64,000 nt of DNA, from NCBI GenBank assembly GCA_002391235.1, contig DGRX01000014.1, positions 1 through 64,000 on the forward strand, given 5' to 3'. The stretch is from Treponema sp. UBA4377 (GTDB taxonomy: Bacteria; Spirochaetota; Spirochaetia; Treponematales; Treponemataceae). Under the pieces are notes generated by a model that was given only the letters and a program-made list of their open reading frames with translations, was not told where the DNA came from and searched no databases. Of this stretch, positions 32,138-41,216 are shown piece after piece (the stretch's first letter is position 1; every line of letters begins with the position of its first letter). The position numbers were made by a program, and so were the translations under genes.

Positions 32138-33091
32138 ATGATATGGGTGATCGGCTCAACCGGAATGCTGGGCGCGGAATTATGCCGTCTATTGCAAAAA
32201 AACAAAATTCCCTTTGCGGGAACATCTAGCGGCGTTGACGCCAGAGACTACAAGGCCCTCAAGGACTTTGTCGAAAAATGGGAAAGCGAAAATTATTTCA
32301 CCGCGCGACAAAACGGACATTCCAGCCGCTTTAAGTGGATTGTGAACTGCTCGGCCTACACCGCCGTGGAAAAAGCCGAAAGCGACAAAAAGGCCGCCCA
32401 GGAATTAAACGAAAGCGCGAGCGCCAACATAGCCAGAGTCGCAAGGGAAATCGGCGCCAAGCTGATACACATTTCCACCGACTATGTTTTTGACGGAAAG
32501 GCCTCCGTTCCCTACAAAGAGGACGACCACAAAAGCCCGCTTGGCGTTTACGGCCTGACAAAATCCAACGGCGAAGACTTGATCCAAAAAACGATGACCC
32601 AATACTTTATCTTTAGAACGTCTTGGCTTTACGGCTTTGACCGGCCCAACTTTGTCTACACGATGGCAAAGCTGATGAACGAAAAAGACGGGATAAAAGT
32701 GGTCAACGACCAATTTGGAACGCCGACTTTTACAGGCGACTTGGCGGAGGCGATTTTGCTTGCGATAAGGAGCGTTGAAAAAGCCGGGACCAACATTTTC
32801 AGCAAGGAAGGCATGCCATACGGCGTTTACCATTTTACGAACGAAGGGCAAACCACATGGTTTGACTTTGCCGTAGAAATCCAGCGCCTTCTAAACAAGC
32901 GGAAGCTTTTAAGCAACAACTGCAAAGTCTCGCCTTGCTCCACGCAGGAATACGGAGCCAAGGTGGAGCGGCCGGCCTATTCAGTTTTAAGCAAAGAAAA
33001 AATCAAGGCGGCGCTTAGGATAAAGATCCCAAAATGGCAGGACAGTTTGGAGCGCTTCATCAAAGACGCGCGCTTTAAAATCCCTCAGTAA
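32138..33091 (+). CDS. rmlD: dTDP-4-dehydrorhamnose reductase
   Basis: 317 residues from ATG 32138, which gives the canonical N-terminal MIWVIGSTGMLGAEL with the NAD(P)-binding GxxGxxG motif. The frame is open upstream, but those residues do not fit the family. Also present are VNCSAYTAVEKAE, the STDYVFDG motif, and the catalytic YGLTKSNGE (Tyr-x3-Lys). It reduces the keto-sugar to dTDP-L-rhamnose for surface glycans. rmlB follows 27 bases downstream; rmlA and rmlC are not in the window. Confidence 0.92.
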   Translation: MIWVIGSTGMLGAELCRLLQKNKIPFAGTSSGVDARDYKALKDFVEKWESENYFTARQNGHSSRFKWIVNCSAYTAVEKAESDKKAAQELNESASANIARVAREIGAKLIHISTDYVFDGKASVPYKEDDHKSPLGVYGLTKSNGEDLIQKTMTQYFIFRTSWLYGFDRPNFVYTMAKLMNEKDGIKVVNDQFGTPTFTGDLAEAILLAIRSVEKAGTNIFSKEGMPYGVYHFTNEGQTTWFDFAVEIQRLLNKRKLLSNNCKVSPCSTQEYGAKVERPAYSVLSKEKIKAALRIKIPKWQDSLERFIKDARFKIPQ

Positions 33092-33118
33092 GAGCGGCGA
33101 TATAATCAGGAGAACGTT

Positions 33119-34249
33119 ATGAGAAAACTTAAAAATATTTTGGTTACAGGCGGAGCGGGCTTCATCGGCTCGAACTTCATCCGCTGCCTTTTTGGCATGA
33201 GCGCCTCCGGCAAAAAGGAATTCAACTTTGACGGCTTTACAGGCCGCGTCGTCAACCTTGACGCTTTGACTTACGCCGGAAACTTGGAAAACCTTTTGGA
33301 CGTGGAAGAAAAATTCGGCGCGGCCGCGGGAGACAAGCGGCGCTATTTCTTTGAGAAGGCCGACATTTCAGACCGCGCCGCCGTCGAGCGTATCTTTAAG
33401 GAATACGACATAGACACTGTCGTCCACTTCGCCGCCGAAAGCCACGTTGACCGTTCGGTACTGGATCCGGAGGCCTTTGTGCGCGCAAACGTTTTGGGAA
33501 CCTACACATTGCTTGACGTGGCAAAAAATCACTGGGGCTGCTCGCTCGACAATGCGCGCGACGACGTTTTGTTCCACCACATATCGACAGACGAAGTTTA
33601 CGGCTCGCTTGGCCCGACAGGCTACTTTACCGAAACGACGCTCTACGACCCCCGCAGCCCCTACTCGGCTTCAAAGGCCTCCAGCGACCACTTGGTTTTC
33701 GCCTACCACCACACATTCGGCCTTCCGGTGACGCTTTCAAACTGCACCAACAACTACGGGCCATACCAGTTCCCCGAAAAGCTGATTCCGCTTATGATCC
33801 TTAACATTTCGCAGGGAAAGAACCTTCCTGTCTACGGCGAAGGAAAGAACATCCGCGACTGGATTTACGTGGAGGACCACAACCGGGCGGTCTGGCTTAT
33901 TTTGCAAAAAGGCAAGAACGGCCAAAAATACAACATCGGCGGCGAAAACGAATGGCAGAACGTCCAGCTTTTGGACAAGCTTATAGAAATAGCGTCAGCC
34001 AAGCTTGGAAAGGATCCCGCCGCCGTCCGCCAAACGATTGTCCACGTAAAGGACCGCCCGGGCCACGACGCGCGCTACGCAATTGACTGCTCAAAAATAA
34101 AAAACGAGCTTGGCTGGAAGCGCGAAATGACCTTTGAGCAAGGCCTTGAAATGACCGTTGACTGGAACTTGAACAACACGGAATGGATAGCCCGCATTCA
34201 AAGCGGCGACTACAAAAACTGGGTGCAAAAAAACTACGCAAAGCGCTAA
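33119..34249 (+). CDS. rmlB: dTDP-glucose 4,6-dehydratase
   Basis: 376 residues. The NAD-binding motif TGGAGFIGSNFI is at the N-terminus; HFAAESHVDRS, STDEVYGSLG and the catalytic YSASKASSDH follow, then NCTNNYGPYQFPEKLIPLM and the C-terminal GRDARYAID-like RPGHDARYAID. It converts dTDP-glucose to the 4-keto-6-deoxy sugar, the first committed step to dTDP-rhamnose. AGGAG precedes the ATG. It is somewhat longer than usual because of inserts near residues 25 and 65. Confidence 0.95.
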   Translation: MRKLKNILVTGGAGFIGSNFIRCLFGMSASGKKEFNFDGFTGRVVNLDALTYAGNLENLLDVEEKFGAAAGDKRRYFFEKADISDRAAVERIFKEYDIDTVVHFAAESHVDRSVLDPEAFVRANVLGTYTLLDVAKNHWGCSLDNARDDVLFHHISTDEVYGSLGPTGYFTETTLYDPRSPYSASKASSDHLVFAYHHTFGLPVTLSNCTNNYGPYQFPEKLIPLMILNISQGKNLPVYGEGKNIRDWIYVEDHNRAVWLILQKGKNGQKYNIGGENEWQNVQLLDKLIEIASAKLGKDPAAVRQTIVHVKDRPGHDARYAIDCSKIKNELGWKREMTFEQGLEMTVDWNLNNTEWIARIQSGDYKNWVQKNYAKR

Positions 34250-34252
34250 TCC

Positions 34253-35776
34253 ATGAAAAAATTTTTTTATGCCCTCGCAGCCTGCCTTCTCGCCATCTTT
34301 CTGGCCAACAGCCTTTGGGCCCAGGCGTGGACAATCCGCTCCGTTGACTTTGACCCCAAAGGCGGAACAAAAGTTTCGGCCCTAAAGCGAAAGATAAAAA
34401 TAGACGCTGAAAAAGTTTTTAAAAGCAAGGAAGAGCTTGACGCGTATGTCGTTTCGATAAAGCAAAAGCTTATAAACGAGCGCCTTTTTGACAGCGTCCA
34501 GCTTGACCTTGTTGAAACAGGCGAAACTTTTGAAGGGGCGTCCGTCGCAGCCCTAAAGGTCTCGACAGTTGACAGCCGCCACTTTTTGCTTTTGCCCTAC
34601 CCAAAGTACGACTCAAACGAAGGCTTTGAATTCAAGGTAAAGCTTAAGGACGACAACTTTTTTGGCCTTATGAATCCGCTTTCTTCCGACGTCTTTGTCC
34701 AATGGGAGCAAAAGGAAAACAAGAGCGACGACTTTGTCGCGGGAGCGAGCCTTAAGTACCAGCTGCCCTTTGCGATGGGACCGATACAAGCCTCTTGGAA
34801 CAATGACTTGTTCTTTAAATACGCCTTTATCCGCCAAGAGCCTGAATGGAATCTAAAGACCGGCTTTACATTCATACTGCCTTTTAAAAACTTGGATCTC
34901 CGCCTTGACTTAACGCAAGGCTTTGTCCGCGACGCCGACTACAAGGTCTTTAACGACGAGCTTTATTGGACCGAGAACGCAAAATTCTCTGTTCCGATTG
35001 TCTTGGAGCGTTTTGAAAAAATCGGAAACCTTGTCTACATCCCGGCCGCGCAAATCGACTGCAAGTGGAACCTAAACGGAATCAACCCGCTTGACGAAGA
35101 CTTGCTTTCTCCGCGCCTTATATTCTCGCACGGACTGGGCTTGGGCCAAGTAAACTGGATTGGAAATTTTAGGAAGGGCTTTTACGCAAGCGCGGAGCAA
35201 AGCGCGGCCTACAACTTTAAGGCCAACGAATTCCAGCCGGGCGTAAAGCTAACGGCTAACGTTTTTGCCGCATGGAAACGCCTTGGCCTAAATTCGCGCT
35301 TTTTGCTTTTTGCGGAAAGAAACACTTTCACCCGCTACGGCCATCTATTGCGCGGAATCTCCGACGACCAATACCTTTCGGGCGTTCCGCATACGCCAAA
35401 CGGCTACTCGGCAAAAGGCGCGGCCGCTATTGTCCTAAACATTGACTTTCCGATTAAAGTTTTTTCAACTGATTGGGAAAAATGGGGCTTCAAGCGCCTT
35501 AAATCCTTTAATTTTGAAATTCAAGCCGTTCCCTTTGTGGACATAGCCCTTTCCGCAAACCGAGCCACCGGCCGCGTCTTTGATCCCCGCGACGGCTTTT
35601 ACTGCGCCGGCGTCGAGCTTTTGCTCTTTCCGCAAAAATGGAAGAGCGTTCAAATACGCGCGAGCGCGGGCTTTGACATAGGCCGCATTTTGCTAAAGGA
35701 CTTTATCGACACCAGCTGGCGCGACGAAAAAGCAAGCAAAAAAGAGCTGACGATTGGAATCGGATTGTTTTACTAA
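34253..35776 (+). CDS. Outer-membrane beta-barrel protein with POTRA-like N-terminus
   Basis: 507 residues. A signal peptide (MKKFFYALAACLLAIFLANS) is cleaved near AQA. Residues of about 26-105 alternate strands and helices like one POTRA domain (WTIRSVDFDPKGG, LINERLFDSVQLDL). The rest is made of amphipathic strands with aromatic ends typical of a barrel, and the last residue is Tyr (GIGLFY), a common outer-membrane signature. The layout resembles small Omp85/TamA-type or porin-like spirochaete proteins; the exact family is not certain. It starts three bases after rmlB and is probably co-transcribed. Confidence 0.7.
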   Translation: MKKFFYALAACLLAIFLANSLWAQAWTIRSVDFDPKGGTKVSALKRKIKIDAEKVFKSKEELDAYVVSIKQKLINERLFDSVQLDLVETGETFEGASVAALKVSTVDSRHFLLLPYPKYDSNEGFEFKVKLKDDNFFGLMNPLSSDVFVQWEQKENKSDDFVAGASLKYQLPFAMGPIQASWNNDLFFKYAFIRQEPEWNLKTGFTFILPFKNLDLRLDLTQGFVRDADYKVFNDELYWTENAKFSVPIVLERFEKIGNLVYIPAAQIDCKWNLNGINPLDEDLLSPRLIFSHGLGLGQVNWIGNFRKGFYASAEQSAAYNFKANEFQPGVKLTANVFAAWKRLGLNSRFLLFAERNTFTRYGHLLRGISDDQYLSGVPHTPNGYSAKGAAAIVLNIDFPIKVFSTDWEKWGFKRLKSFNFEIQAVPFVDIALSANRATGRVFDPRDGFYCAGVELLLFPQKWKSVQIRASAGFDIGRILLKDFIDTSWRDEKASKKELTIGIGLFY

Positions 35777-35779
35777 GCG

Positions 35780-36889
35780 CTATTCAGACAAATCTTGGCC
35801 TGCTTTTTTTGCCGCGGCCGCCCAATACGCGTCGGGGCAAGAAGAAGCCATTGTTTGATAGAGAGAAGTTCCAAAATTTATCCAGCCGTTTTCAACGGCA
35901 GCCGCGGCCATGTCGTAAAAGCCCTTCCAAATGCCGTTCTTGCTTGTCCAATCAAGAACGTCTTCGTAAAGGCCGCATTCATCAAAAAAGCCTTCAAGAG
36001 TCTTAAAGGAAAATTCCGGATTCCGGTCGCGCAAAATTTCGTTCATCCAAGTAAAGGCGCAAACAACGCCGTTGGCAGTCATAGCCCAAGAGTCGCGAAG
36101 CCTTTTTTGTTCTTTGTAAATTTTTCCAAGCTCAAAATATGCCTTTATGGAGTTGACCGCGGAATAACGGTGCAGCATAAAAAAATAGTCCAAGATGTCT
36201 TTTCGTTTTAGTTGAACGGTTCTAACCATCGCGCGCTTGGAGGCGTCGTCCTTGTACAAGCCGTCGGCCGCCACAATCAAAAGAAGCGAGCCCTCGCGCT
36301 CTTTTTGGTCGCCGATCACTTTCGCCAAATCCGCGATTTCGTAAAGTATTTCGCGCTTTTGAGCGGGAACGTCAAGAAGATCGCTTTGCTCGCGGGCGTT
36401 CTTTAGGTACTGCATCGCCATGTCGTACTCGCCTTCCAAACGGTAAATCTTGGCTTGCAAAAAATCGCATTCTGGATATTCGTTAAGGCGCTTAAGGTAG
36501 TCGTACAATTTTGGAAGCGAGTTGTCAAAATAATCGGCCCCTTTTCTGTCAAGCCAAGAGTTTATAATCTCCAGCGCTTCTGAATCTTGCCTGTCCTTTA
36601 ATACAGGAATCAAGTCGGAGATAAAGGGGCCTCTTTTTTTCACTTCCGGCGAGCTCAAAGTGTTTTGCATTACATAGCTGTTCCACTTAAGCTCTTTGCC
36701 TCGGGATTTACGCGCCTCTTCGCACAAGGCTATGGCCTCACCGTAATCCGAACATTCAAAAGCCACCTGGGCCCTTGCCAAAACGCGCCAGCTTTGCTCG
36801 CTGACTTTGGGCTTTACGGGATGCTGGGCGGACAAAATTCCGCCGAGTACAATAAAAATAAACGCTGCTATAAATGTCTTAGTTTTCAA
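35780..36889 (-). CDS. Exported TPR-like helical protein of unknown function
   Basis: 369 residues. A signal peptide (MKTKTFIAAFIFIVLGGIL, cleavage near SAQ) is followed by helical pairs in a TPR-like rhythm (WRVLARAQVAFECSDYGEAI, LQAKIYRLEGEYDMAMQYLK, FELGKIYKEQKRLRDSWAM). Such proteins are scaffolds, here presumably periplasmic. ATG 36889 overlaps the ispG stop, so it is the last gene of the V-ATPase-ispG run. It converges with the barrel-protein gene, with only three bases between their stops and no clear terminator. Confidence 0.65.
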   Translation of the reverse strand: MKTKTFIAAFIFIVLGGILSAQHPVKPKVSEQSWRVLARAQVAFECSDYGEAIALCEEARKSRGKELKWNSYVMQNTLSSPEVKKRGPFISDLIPVLKDRQDSEALEIINSWLDRKGADYFDNSLPKLYDYLKRLNEYPECDFLQAKIYRLEGEYDMAMQYLKNAREQSDLLDVPAQKREILYEIADLAKVIGDQKEREGSLLLIVAADGLYKDDASKRAMVRTVQLKRKDILDYFFMLHRYSAVNSIKAYFELGKIYKEQKRLRDSWAMTANGVVCAFTWMNEILRDRNPEFSFKTLEGFFDECGLYEDVLDWTSKNGIWKGFYDMAAAAVENGWINFGTSLYQTMASSCPDAYWAAAAKKAGQDLSE

Positions 36890-37971
36890 AGCGAATTAAA
36901 TTCCTCTTCAAAGGCATTATCGGCATCTTTTTCGTCAATTGTTCGGATTATTTTTCCTTTTTTAAATATTATCGCCTTTCCGCCGGCTCCGGCAATGCCT
37001 AAATCGGCGTGTTTTCCCTCCCCGGGGCCGTTGACCGCGCAACCCATTATGGCCACGGTGACGTTTTTTCCGCTGGCCAAAAGGCGGCTCTGCCAGCGCT
37101 CGACAAAGGAATGGACGTCAAAGCCCTGCCTGCCGCATCTTGGGCAGGAAACGATTTGAACGCCGCCGCTTCTTTTTCCGCATTCGCGAAGGATTTCGCG
37201 GCCGGCTATGACTTCGTTTTTGGGAGTCGAAGAAAGGCTTACGCGGATTGTGTTTCCGATTCCTTGGCCAAGCAAGCGGCTAAAGGCCAGCGTTGACTTT
37301 ACCACGCCGCCGATAAGGGGGCCGGCCTCGGTGACTCCAATGTGCAAGGGAATGTCAAACTTTTTGGCGAACTCTTCGTTGCATTCGACGGTCTCTTGGA
37401 CGCTCGAAGCCTTCATGCTGACCACGACTTGGTCAAAGGACAATTCCCCAAAAACCTTGCATTCTTCCGCCGCCGCCAAGGCCAAGGCTTCCGCCCGTCC
37501 CAAAATTCCAGCCTCAACCCGCTCCCTCAATTCTTTAGGAAGGCTTCCGCTGTTGACTCCAATGCGAATCGCCGCGCCCTTTTTTTTGCAGGCGTTCACT
37601 ACGGCCTCGACGCGCTCGCGGCTTCCGATGTTGCCGGGATTTATGCGTATGGCCGCCACGTCTCCCTTAAGGCATTCCAAGGCCAGCCTGTAGTCAAAGT
37701 GGATGTCGGCCACAAGAGGAACTGATGTGTTGGCGGCGATTTTGCAAAGGCCAGAGGCGCTGGCCATGTCAGGAACGGCAAAGCGGATTATGTCGCAGCC
37801 AAGGCCTTGAAGCTCTTGGATCTCCGACAAAATCCGCTCTAACTTTGACGGATTGGAATCAAGGTCGTCGATTCCCTCTTTCCACATCGTTTGTATGGAA
37901 ACAGGCTCCGCGCCTCCAATCCCAATTCTCTTGACTTTTCCAGAACCGCCTAAATAAACGGTTTTGGTCAT
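36886..37971 (-). CDS. ispG: 4-hydroxy-3-methylbut-2-enyl diphosphate synthase
   Basis: 361 residues from ATG 37971, which shares a base with the stop of the V-ATPase K gene; the frame is open upstream but that part is not IspG. Motifs are VSIQTMWKEGIDD, RFAVPDM, VADIHFDYRLAL, RINPGNIGS and GVTEAGPLIGG. The 4Fe-4S cysteines lie in SCPRCGRQ and in GCAVNGPGE. It performs the seventh step of the MEP isoprenoid pathway. Coupling to the V-ATPase operon is unusual. Confidence 0.95.
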   Translation of the reverse strand: MTKTVYLGGSGKVKRIGIGGAEPVSIQTMWKEGIDDLDSNPSKLERILSEIQELQGLGCDIIRFAVPDMASASGLCKIAANTSVPLVADIHFDYRLALECLKGDVAAIRINPGNIGSRERVEAVVNACKKKGAAIRIGVNSGSLPKELRERVEAGILGRAEALALAAAEECKVFGELSFDQVVVSMKASSVQETVECNEEFAKKFDIPLHIGVTEAGPLIGGVVKSTLAFSRLLGQGIGNTIRVSLSSTPKNEVIAGREILRECGKRSGGVQIVSCPRCGRQGFDVHSFVERWQSRLLASGKNVTVAIMGCAVNGPGEGKHADLGIAGAGGKAIIFKKGKIIRTIDEKDADNAFEEEFNSL

Positions 37972-38408
37972 TAGCAGACGATCATTCCGAATACCATGCT
38001 GAACAAGGCGATGGTTTCGCAAAGACCTACTACCATGATGTAGTTGGTGAAGCCTTTTCCTGTTTCGCCAAGAGCGTCAGAACCAGCGGCGCCGGCCTTT
38101 CCCTGAGCGATGGCTGACATGCACATTGACAAGCCGCAGGCGAATCCCATGCCAAGCAAGAAGCACTGCTTTGAGATGTCGGCGCTGGCGGCCGAGGCCA
38201 ACATTGTCTGCATCAACAAGAAGCCGTAGATTGTCTGCGTCAACGGAGCGCCGGCGAATACTACCAAAAGGAAGGGCGCGGGCTTGTTGTTCAAGTAGCA
38301 GCGCTTCCAAGAGCCGATGGCTCCCTGTCCGGCAATTCCGATTCCAATCGCGCTTCCCAAAGCGGCGATACCCATAACAACACCGGCTCCAATCATACCC
38401 CAGTTCAT
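37971..38408 (-). CDS. atpK: V-type ATPase subunit K (membrane rotor)
   Basis: 145 residues with four hydrophobic helices (two hairpins), the double-hairpin rotor type. Helix 2 has PLTQTIYGF (Thr57, Gln58, Tyr61), helix 3 has SAIAQGK (Gln102) and helix 4 has GLCETIALF (Glu131). These match the sodium ligands of Enterococcus hirae NtpK (Thr64, Gln65, Tyr68, Gln110, Glu139) in order and nearly in spacing, so sodium coupling is predicted. AAGGAG precedes the ATG. Confidence 0.93.
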   Translation of the reverse strand: MNWGMIGAGVVMGIAALGSAIGIGIAGQGAIGSWKRCYLNNKPAPFLLVVFAGAPLTQTIYGFLLMQTMLASAASADISKQCFLLGMGFACGLSMCMSAIAQGKAGAAGSDALGETGKGFTNYIMVVGLCETIALFSMVFGMIVC

Positions 38409-38421
38409 AATTTTCTCCTTA

Positions 38422-38501
38422 CCACTTTTGTGGTCGCCACATTTGTGGCCGCCGCTTTTCGCGGCCTTATTATTCTATTTTTAGGCGGAACAAAATCCGC
38501 C
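38422..38501 (-). repeat. Series of four small hairpins between the I and K genes
   Basis: CCACTTTTGTGG (38422-38433), CCACATTTGTGG (38437-38448), GCCGCTTTTCGCGGC (38451-38465) and GGCGGA-ACAAAA-TCCGCC (38484-38501) follow each other in the 151-base gap. The first two are near copies. They lie just upstream of the ribosome site of the highly needed K subunit and could stabilise its mRNA or mark a processing site; that is inference. Confidence 0.65.
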
Positions 38502-38559
38502 CTTTGTCCATTCAATTAAGCCCGCGCCCGATTTTTGGTCAGGCCAGGCTTCCCGATTT

Positions 38560-40503
38560 TTATGAAGCGGATTCCGCGTCGGCGAAAGGCCGATACTTGG
38601 TTCCGCTCCAAGCCATTCCCAAGTGCTGGGAAAATTCCAAGGTGTTCAAGCGAACGCCGTGAACGATTACCGAAAGCAAGTTCAGAATCATGTTCAAGCC
38701 GTGGCCGAATACCAAAAGAATCACGCCAAAAACCATCATCGTAAGCTTTCCGAACATCGGGCCCGCCATCGCGTTCACCGTTCCGCTGATCGCGGCTCCG
38801 GCCAAGGCGACCGCCCACAAGCGAATGTACGAAACGATGTCCGAGAATACGTTGACGATTCCAAGGAAAACGCTGATTATGTTCTTTAGGCTTTCCAAGA
38901 TGGACTTGCCCACGCTTCCCTCGTAGTTTGAGAAGATGAAGTTGAGCGCAAAGCCAAAGCCCAACAAGCCCAAACATGCGGTGGGGAAATAATGCGGCGC
39001 CATCCAGCCAAAGACGTTCACAGGATTGCCGTTGTCCATAAGCGGGAACACATAGTTCACGCCGTCGGCGACTACCATGCTGAGCACAACGTAGAAAGTT
39101 CCCCAAAGCTGCAAGAGCGAGCCAAAGTCGCCCAAGCATTTGAGGCTCTTTCTGTGAGCGATAGTGCAAGTGATGTGCGCCACGCTCAATTGCATCAAGG
39201 CAAGGACAAAGCAGAATACCTGCTGGTTTTTGTCGGCCAAACTCTTTGCCGCTTCCGGCGCCATTCCAAGCAAAACCAGCTTGGGCTGCGAGAAGAGGCG
39301 GCTTGAAATTTGAACCAAGACCGGCGGCAGTTTTTCCGCGGGGATTCCAAACCAAGAGCAAGTCAAAACGCCCCAGGCCGCGGTACAAAGTCCCAAGAGA
39401 GTGACCAAAACCGGAAGGCTCTTCTTTCCTTTTTTTGCCTTTGCCAAAAGCAAAAGCCCCGCAAGCGCTATGATGGCGCCGTACCCTGTGTCCGCGAAAA
39501 TCATCGCAAAGAAGACGCAGAAGAAAAGCAGGAACCAAGACGAAATGTCGTACTCGTGGTAGCCGGGCGTTACGTCCAAGAAGTCGGTCAACGGATAAAT
39601 CAGGCTGACCAGCTTGTTGTTCTTAAGCTTTGTCGGAACGTTGTCCTCGTCGGAAGGATCGTCAACGGCCAAGGCCCAATGGTTTTTGGCGGCCTCCGCC
39701 TTGAGCGCTTCCAAGGAGTCGACGGGAACATAGCCGGTAAGCCAAGAAAGAGTCGCGCTCTTTTCCTCGGCCTCCTTTTCCATTCCCGAATAGACGTTCT
39801 CAAACTCAATGTCCTTTTCCAAAGACTTTTGGGCGGCCAAAATCGCCTTTAGGTAAACCGCGTTGGCGGCCAAGTCCTTTTCGATTTGGGCCGTCTCGGC
39901 CTCGTAAGCCTTTATGTCAGCCGCGATTTCTTCGGTTGACTTTTCGGGCATGACGACCTGATAGGCTTCGGGCGGAAGCCCCGCCGGACGCTCGGCTTCC
40001 GGGCTGTCCGAAAGAAGCAAAAAGCGCTTCCCGCTCTTTGACGAGTTTACAAGCAGGGCCTTGACGTCCTCGCCAATCAAGCGCCACTTGTCGTTCGGGA
40101 CTTCGTACATTGAAAGATGCACGCCCTTTTCTGACAAATAGGCAAAGTCGGCGGGGTTTACTGTTCCCCAAGCGCTCAAGCGGTCAATCTCGGTGGCCGA
40201 GGCCGCGATCTTTTCCAAGAGGCTCTTTTTGCGCTCTGTAAGGTCAATGGCCAACTGGGCCTTTTTGACCGCTTCTTCCTGCGAAAGTTCGGGAAACGCG
40301 GTCTTTTTGGGCAATTTAATCTCGCCCAAGTAGCCCGCGGCGCTTTGAAGCTTTGCGTAGTCGTTTTTAAGCGCGGCCAATTTTTCGCCCTTGCCTTCAA
40401 CAGGCTCCAAGTGAACGAGGCCGGCCTTTCGCAAGGCCTTAAGAGCGCTTTCTTTTTCCCTGTCCAAAATGACAAGGGAAACTTTTTTCATAGGCGCTAT
40501 CAT
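38560..40503 (-). CDS. atpI: V-type ATPase subunit I (stator membrane subunit)
   Basis: 647 residues. About 320 soluble, coiled-coil-forming residues (ERKKSLLEKIAASATEI; EKDLAANAVYLKAILAAQKS) are followed by about seven membrane helices starting near YDISSWFLLFFCVFFAMIF. The conserved late segment IRLWAVALAGAAIS carries the essential Arg facing the K ring. It anchors the stator and forms the ion half-channels. The gene overlaps atpD by four bases (ATGA). Confidence 0.93.
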   Translation of the reverse strand: MIAPMKKVSLVILDREKESALKALRKAGLVHLEPVEGKGEKLAALKNDYAKLQSAAGYLGEIKLPKKTAFPELSQEEAVKKAQLAIDLTERKKSLLEKIAASATEIDRLSAWGTVNPADFAYLSEKGVHLSMYEVPNDKWRLIGEDVKALLVNSSKSGKRFLLLSDSPEAERPAGLPPEAYQVVMPEKSTEEIAADIKAYEAETAQIEKDLAANAVYLKAILAAQKSLEKDIEFENVYSGMEKEAEEKSATLSWLTGYVPVDSLEALKAEAAKNHWALAVDDPSDEDNVPTKLKNNKLVSLIYPLTDFLDVTPGYHEYDISSWFLLFFCVFFAMIFADTGYGAIIALAGLLLLAKAKKGKKSLPVLVTLLGLCTAAWGVLTCSWFGIPAEKLPPVLVQISSRLFSQPKLVLLGMAPEAAKSLADKNQQVFCFVLALMQLSVAHITCTIAHRKSLKCLGDFGSLLQLWGTFYVVLSMVVADGVNYVFPLMDNGNPVNVFGWMAPHYFPTACLGLLGFGFALNFIFSNYEGSVGKSILESLKNIISVFLGIVNVFSDIVSYIRLWAVALAGAAISGTVNAMAGPMFGKLTMMVFGVILLVFGHGLNMILNLLSVIVHGVRLNTLEFSQHLGMAWSGTKYRPFADAESAS

Positions 40504-41114
40504 GCTGTCTCCTCCCCTGCCTTTTGCTGCAGTTTTTTCTTAGAAATCTTGGAGCGGACAACGGCCGCGACCTGCTCGTCTCCAAGATATACCGTAATCT
40601 TCTTTATGTTCGCCTTTGTTTCGGGAATCTTCACTTTTTCAAAAAGATTCACGCGCTGCGTGGTGACGCGCAGCTCTTGCGAAAGCAGGCGAACTTGTTC
40701 CTCTAGCGTGTCAGCCTCAAGGTCCAAGGAAAGCGCCTTTTCCATGCGGTCGGCGGCCAAATCAATCCACAAGGGGGTTGAGTAAAGGTCGTAGTCGCCG
40801 CGCGAAAAGTCCGCTCCCTCGTAAACGGGAATCGTGACGCCGGCAATGTTGCCGGTTCCCTTCCTGATGTTCTTTACAGAAACCATTCCGGGCTTGAAGG
40901 CGTCTTTTTCGCCAAACACGCTGATCCAAACTTCAAATTCCTTTTCAAGGTTTTTGCGTTGTTCGCGCACTTCTTTGGCGCGCTCCTCTATGGAGCGGAT
41001 TTCCGTTTGAAGCTGCTGCTTTTTGAGCGTCAACGTAGGAAGATAGCGCTTGTACATTTTAAGCGCGTCTTTCTGGGTCTTGAGTTCGTTCTTTGTCAGC
41101 TTAATCTTCGCCAT
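40500..41114 (-). CDS. atpD: V-type ATPase subunit D (central stalk)
   Basis: 204 residues. The N-terminal IKLTKNELKTQKDALKMYKRYLPTL and the long helical ends (RVNLFEKVKIPETKANIKKI) match subunit D, whose two long helices form the rotating shaft in the A3B3 head. It couples ATP hydrolysis to rotation of the K ring. It starts 95 bases after atpB, in a gap holding hairpins. Confidence 0.93.
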   Translation of the reverse strand: MAKIKLTKNELKTQKDALKMYKRYLPTLTLKKQQLQTEIRSIEERAKEVREQRKNLEKEFEVWISVFGEKDAFKPGMVSVKNIRKGTGNIAGVTIPVYEGADFSRGDYDLYSTPLWIDLAADRMEKALSLDLEADTLEEQVRLLSQELRVTTQRVNLFEKVKIPETKANIKKITVYLGDEQVAAVVRSKISKKKLQQKAGEETA

Positions 41115-41188
41115 TAAAAATCCTATAAATTATAGCAAACCTATGTCGCGATGTTTTGAGCGCGGTTTTGCCGCGGTCAAAACTCGTT

Positions 41189-41216
41189 AAATTAAAGGCC
41201 GCAAGGCCTTTAATTT
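41189..41216 (-). terminator. Hairpin at the end of atpB
   Basis: AAATTAAAGGCC and GGCCTTTAATTT form a perfect 12-pair stem with a GCAA loop, overlapping the atpB stop codon. No clear T-run follows, so it may slow exonucleases or tune atpD expression more than terminate. A second small stem, CGCGG-TTTTG-CCGCG, lies nearby at about 41161-41175. Confidence 0.5.
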
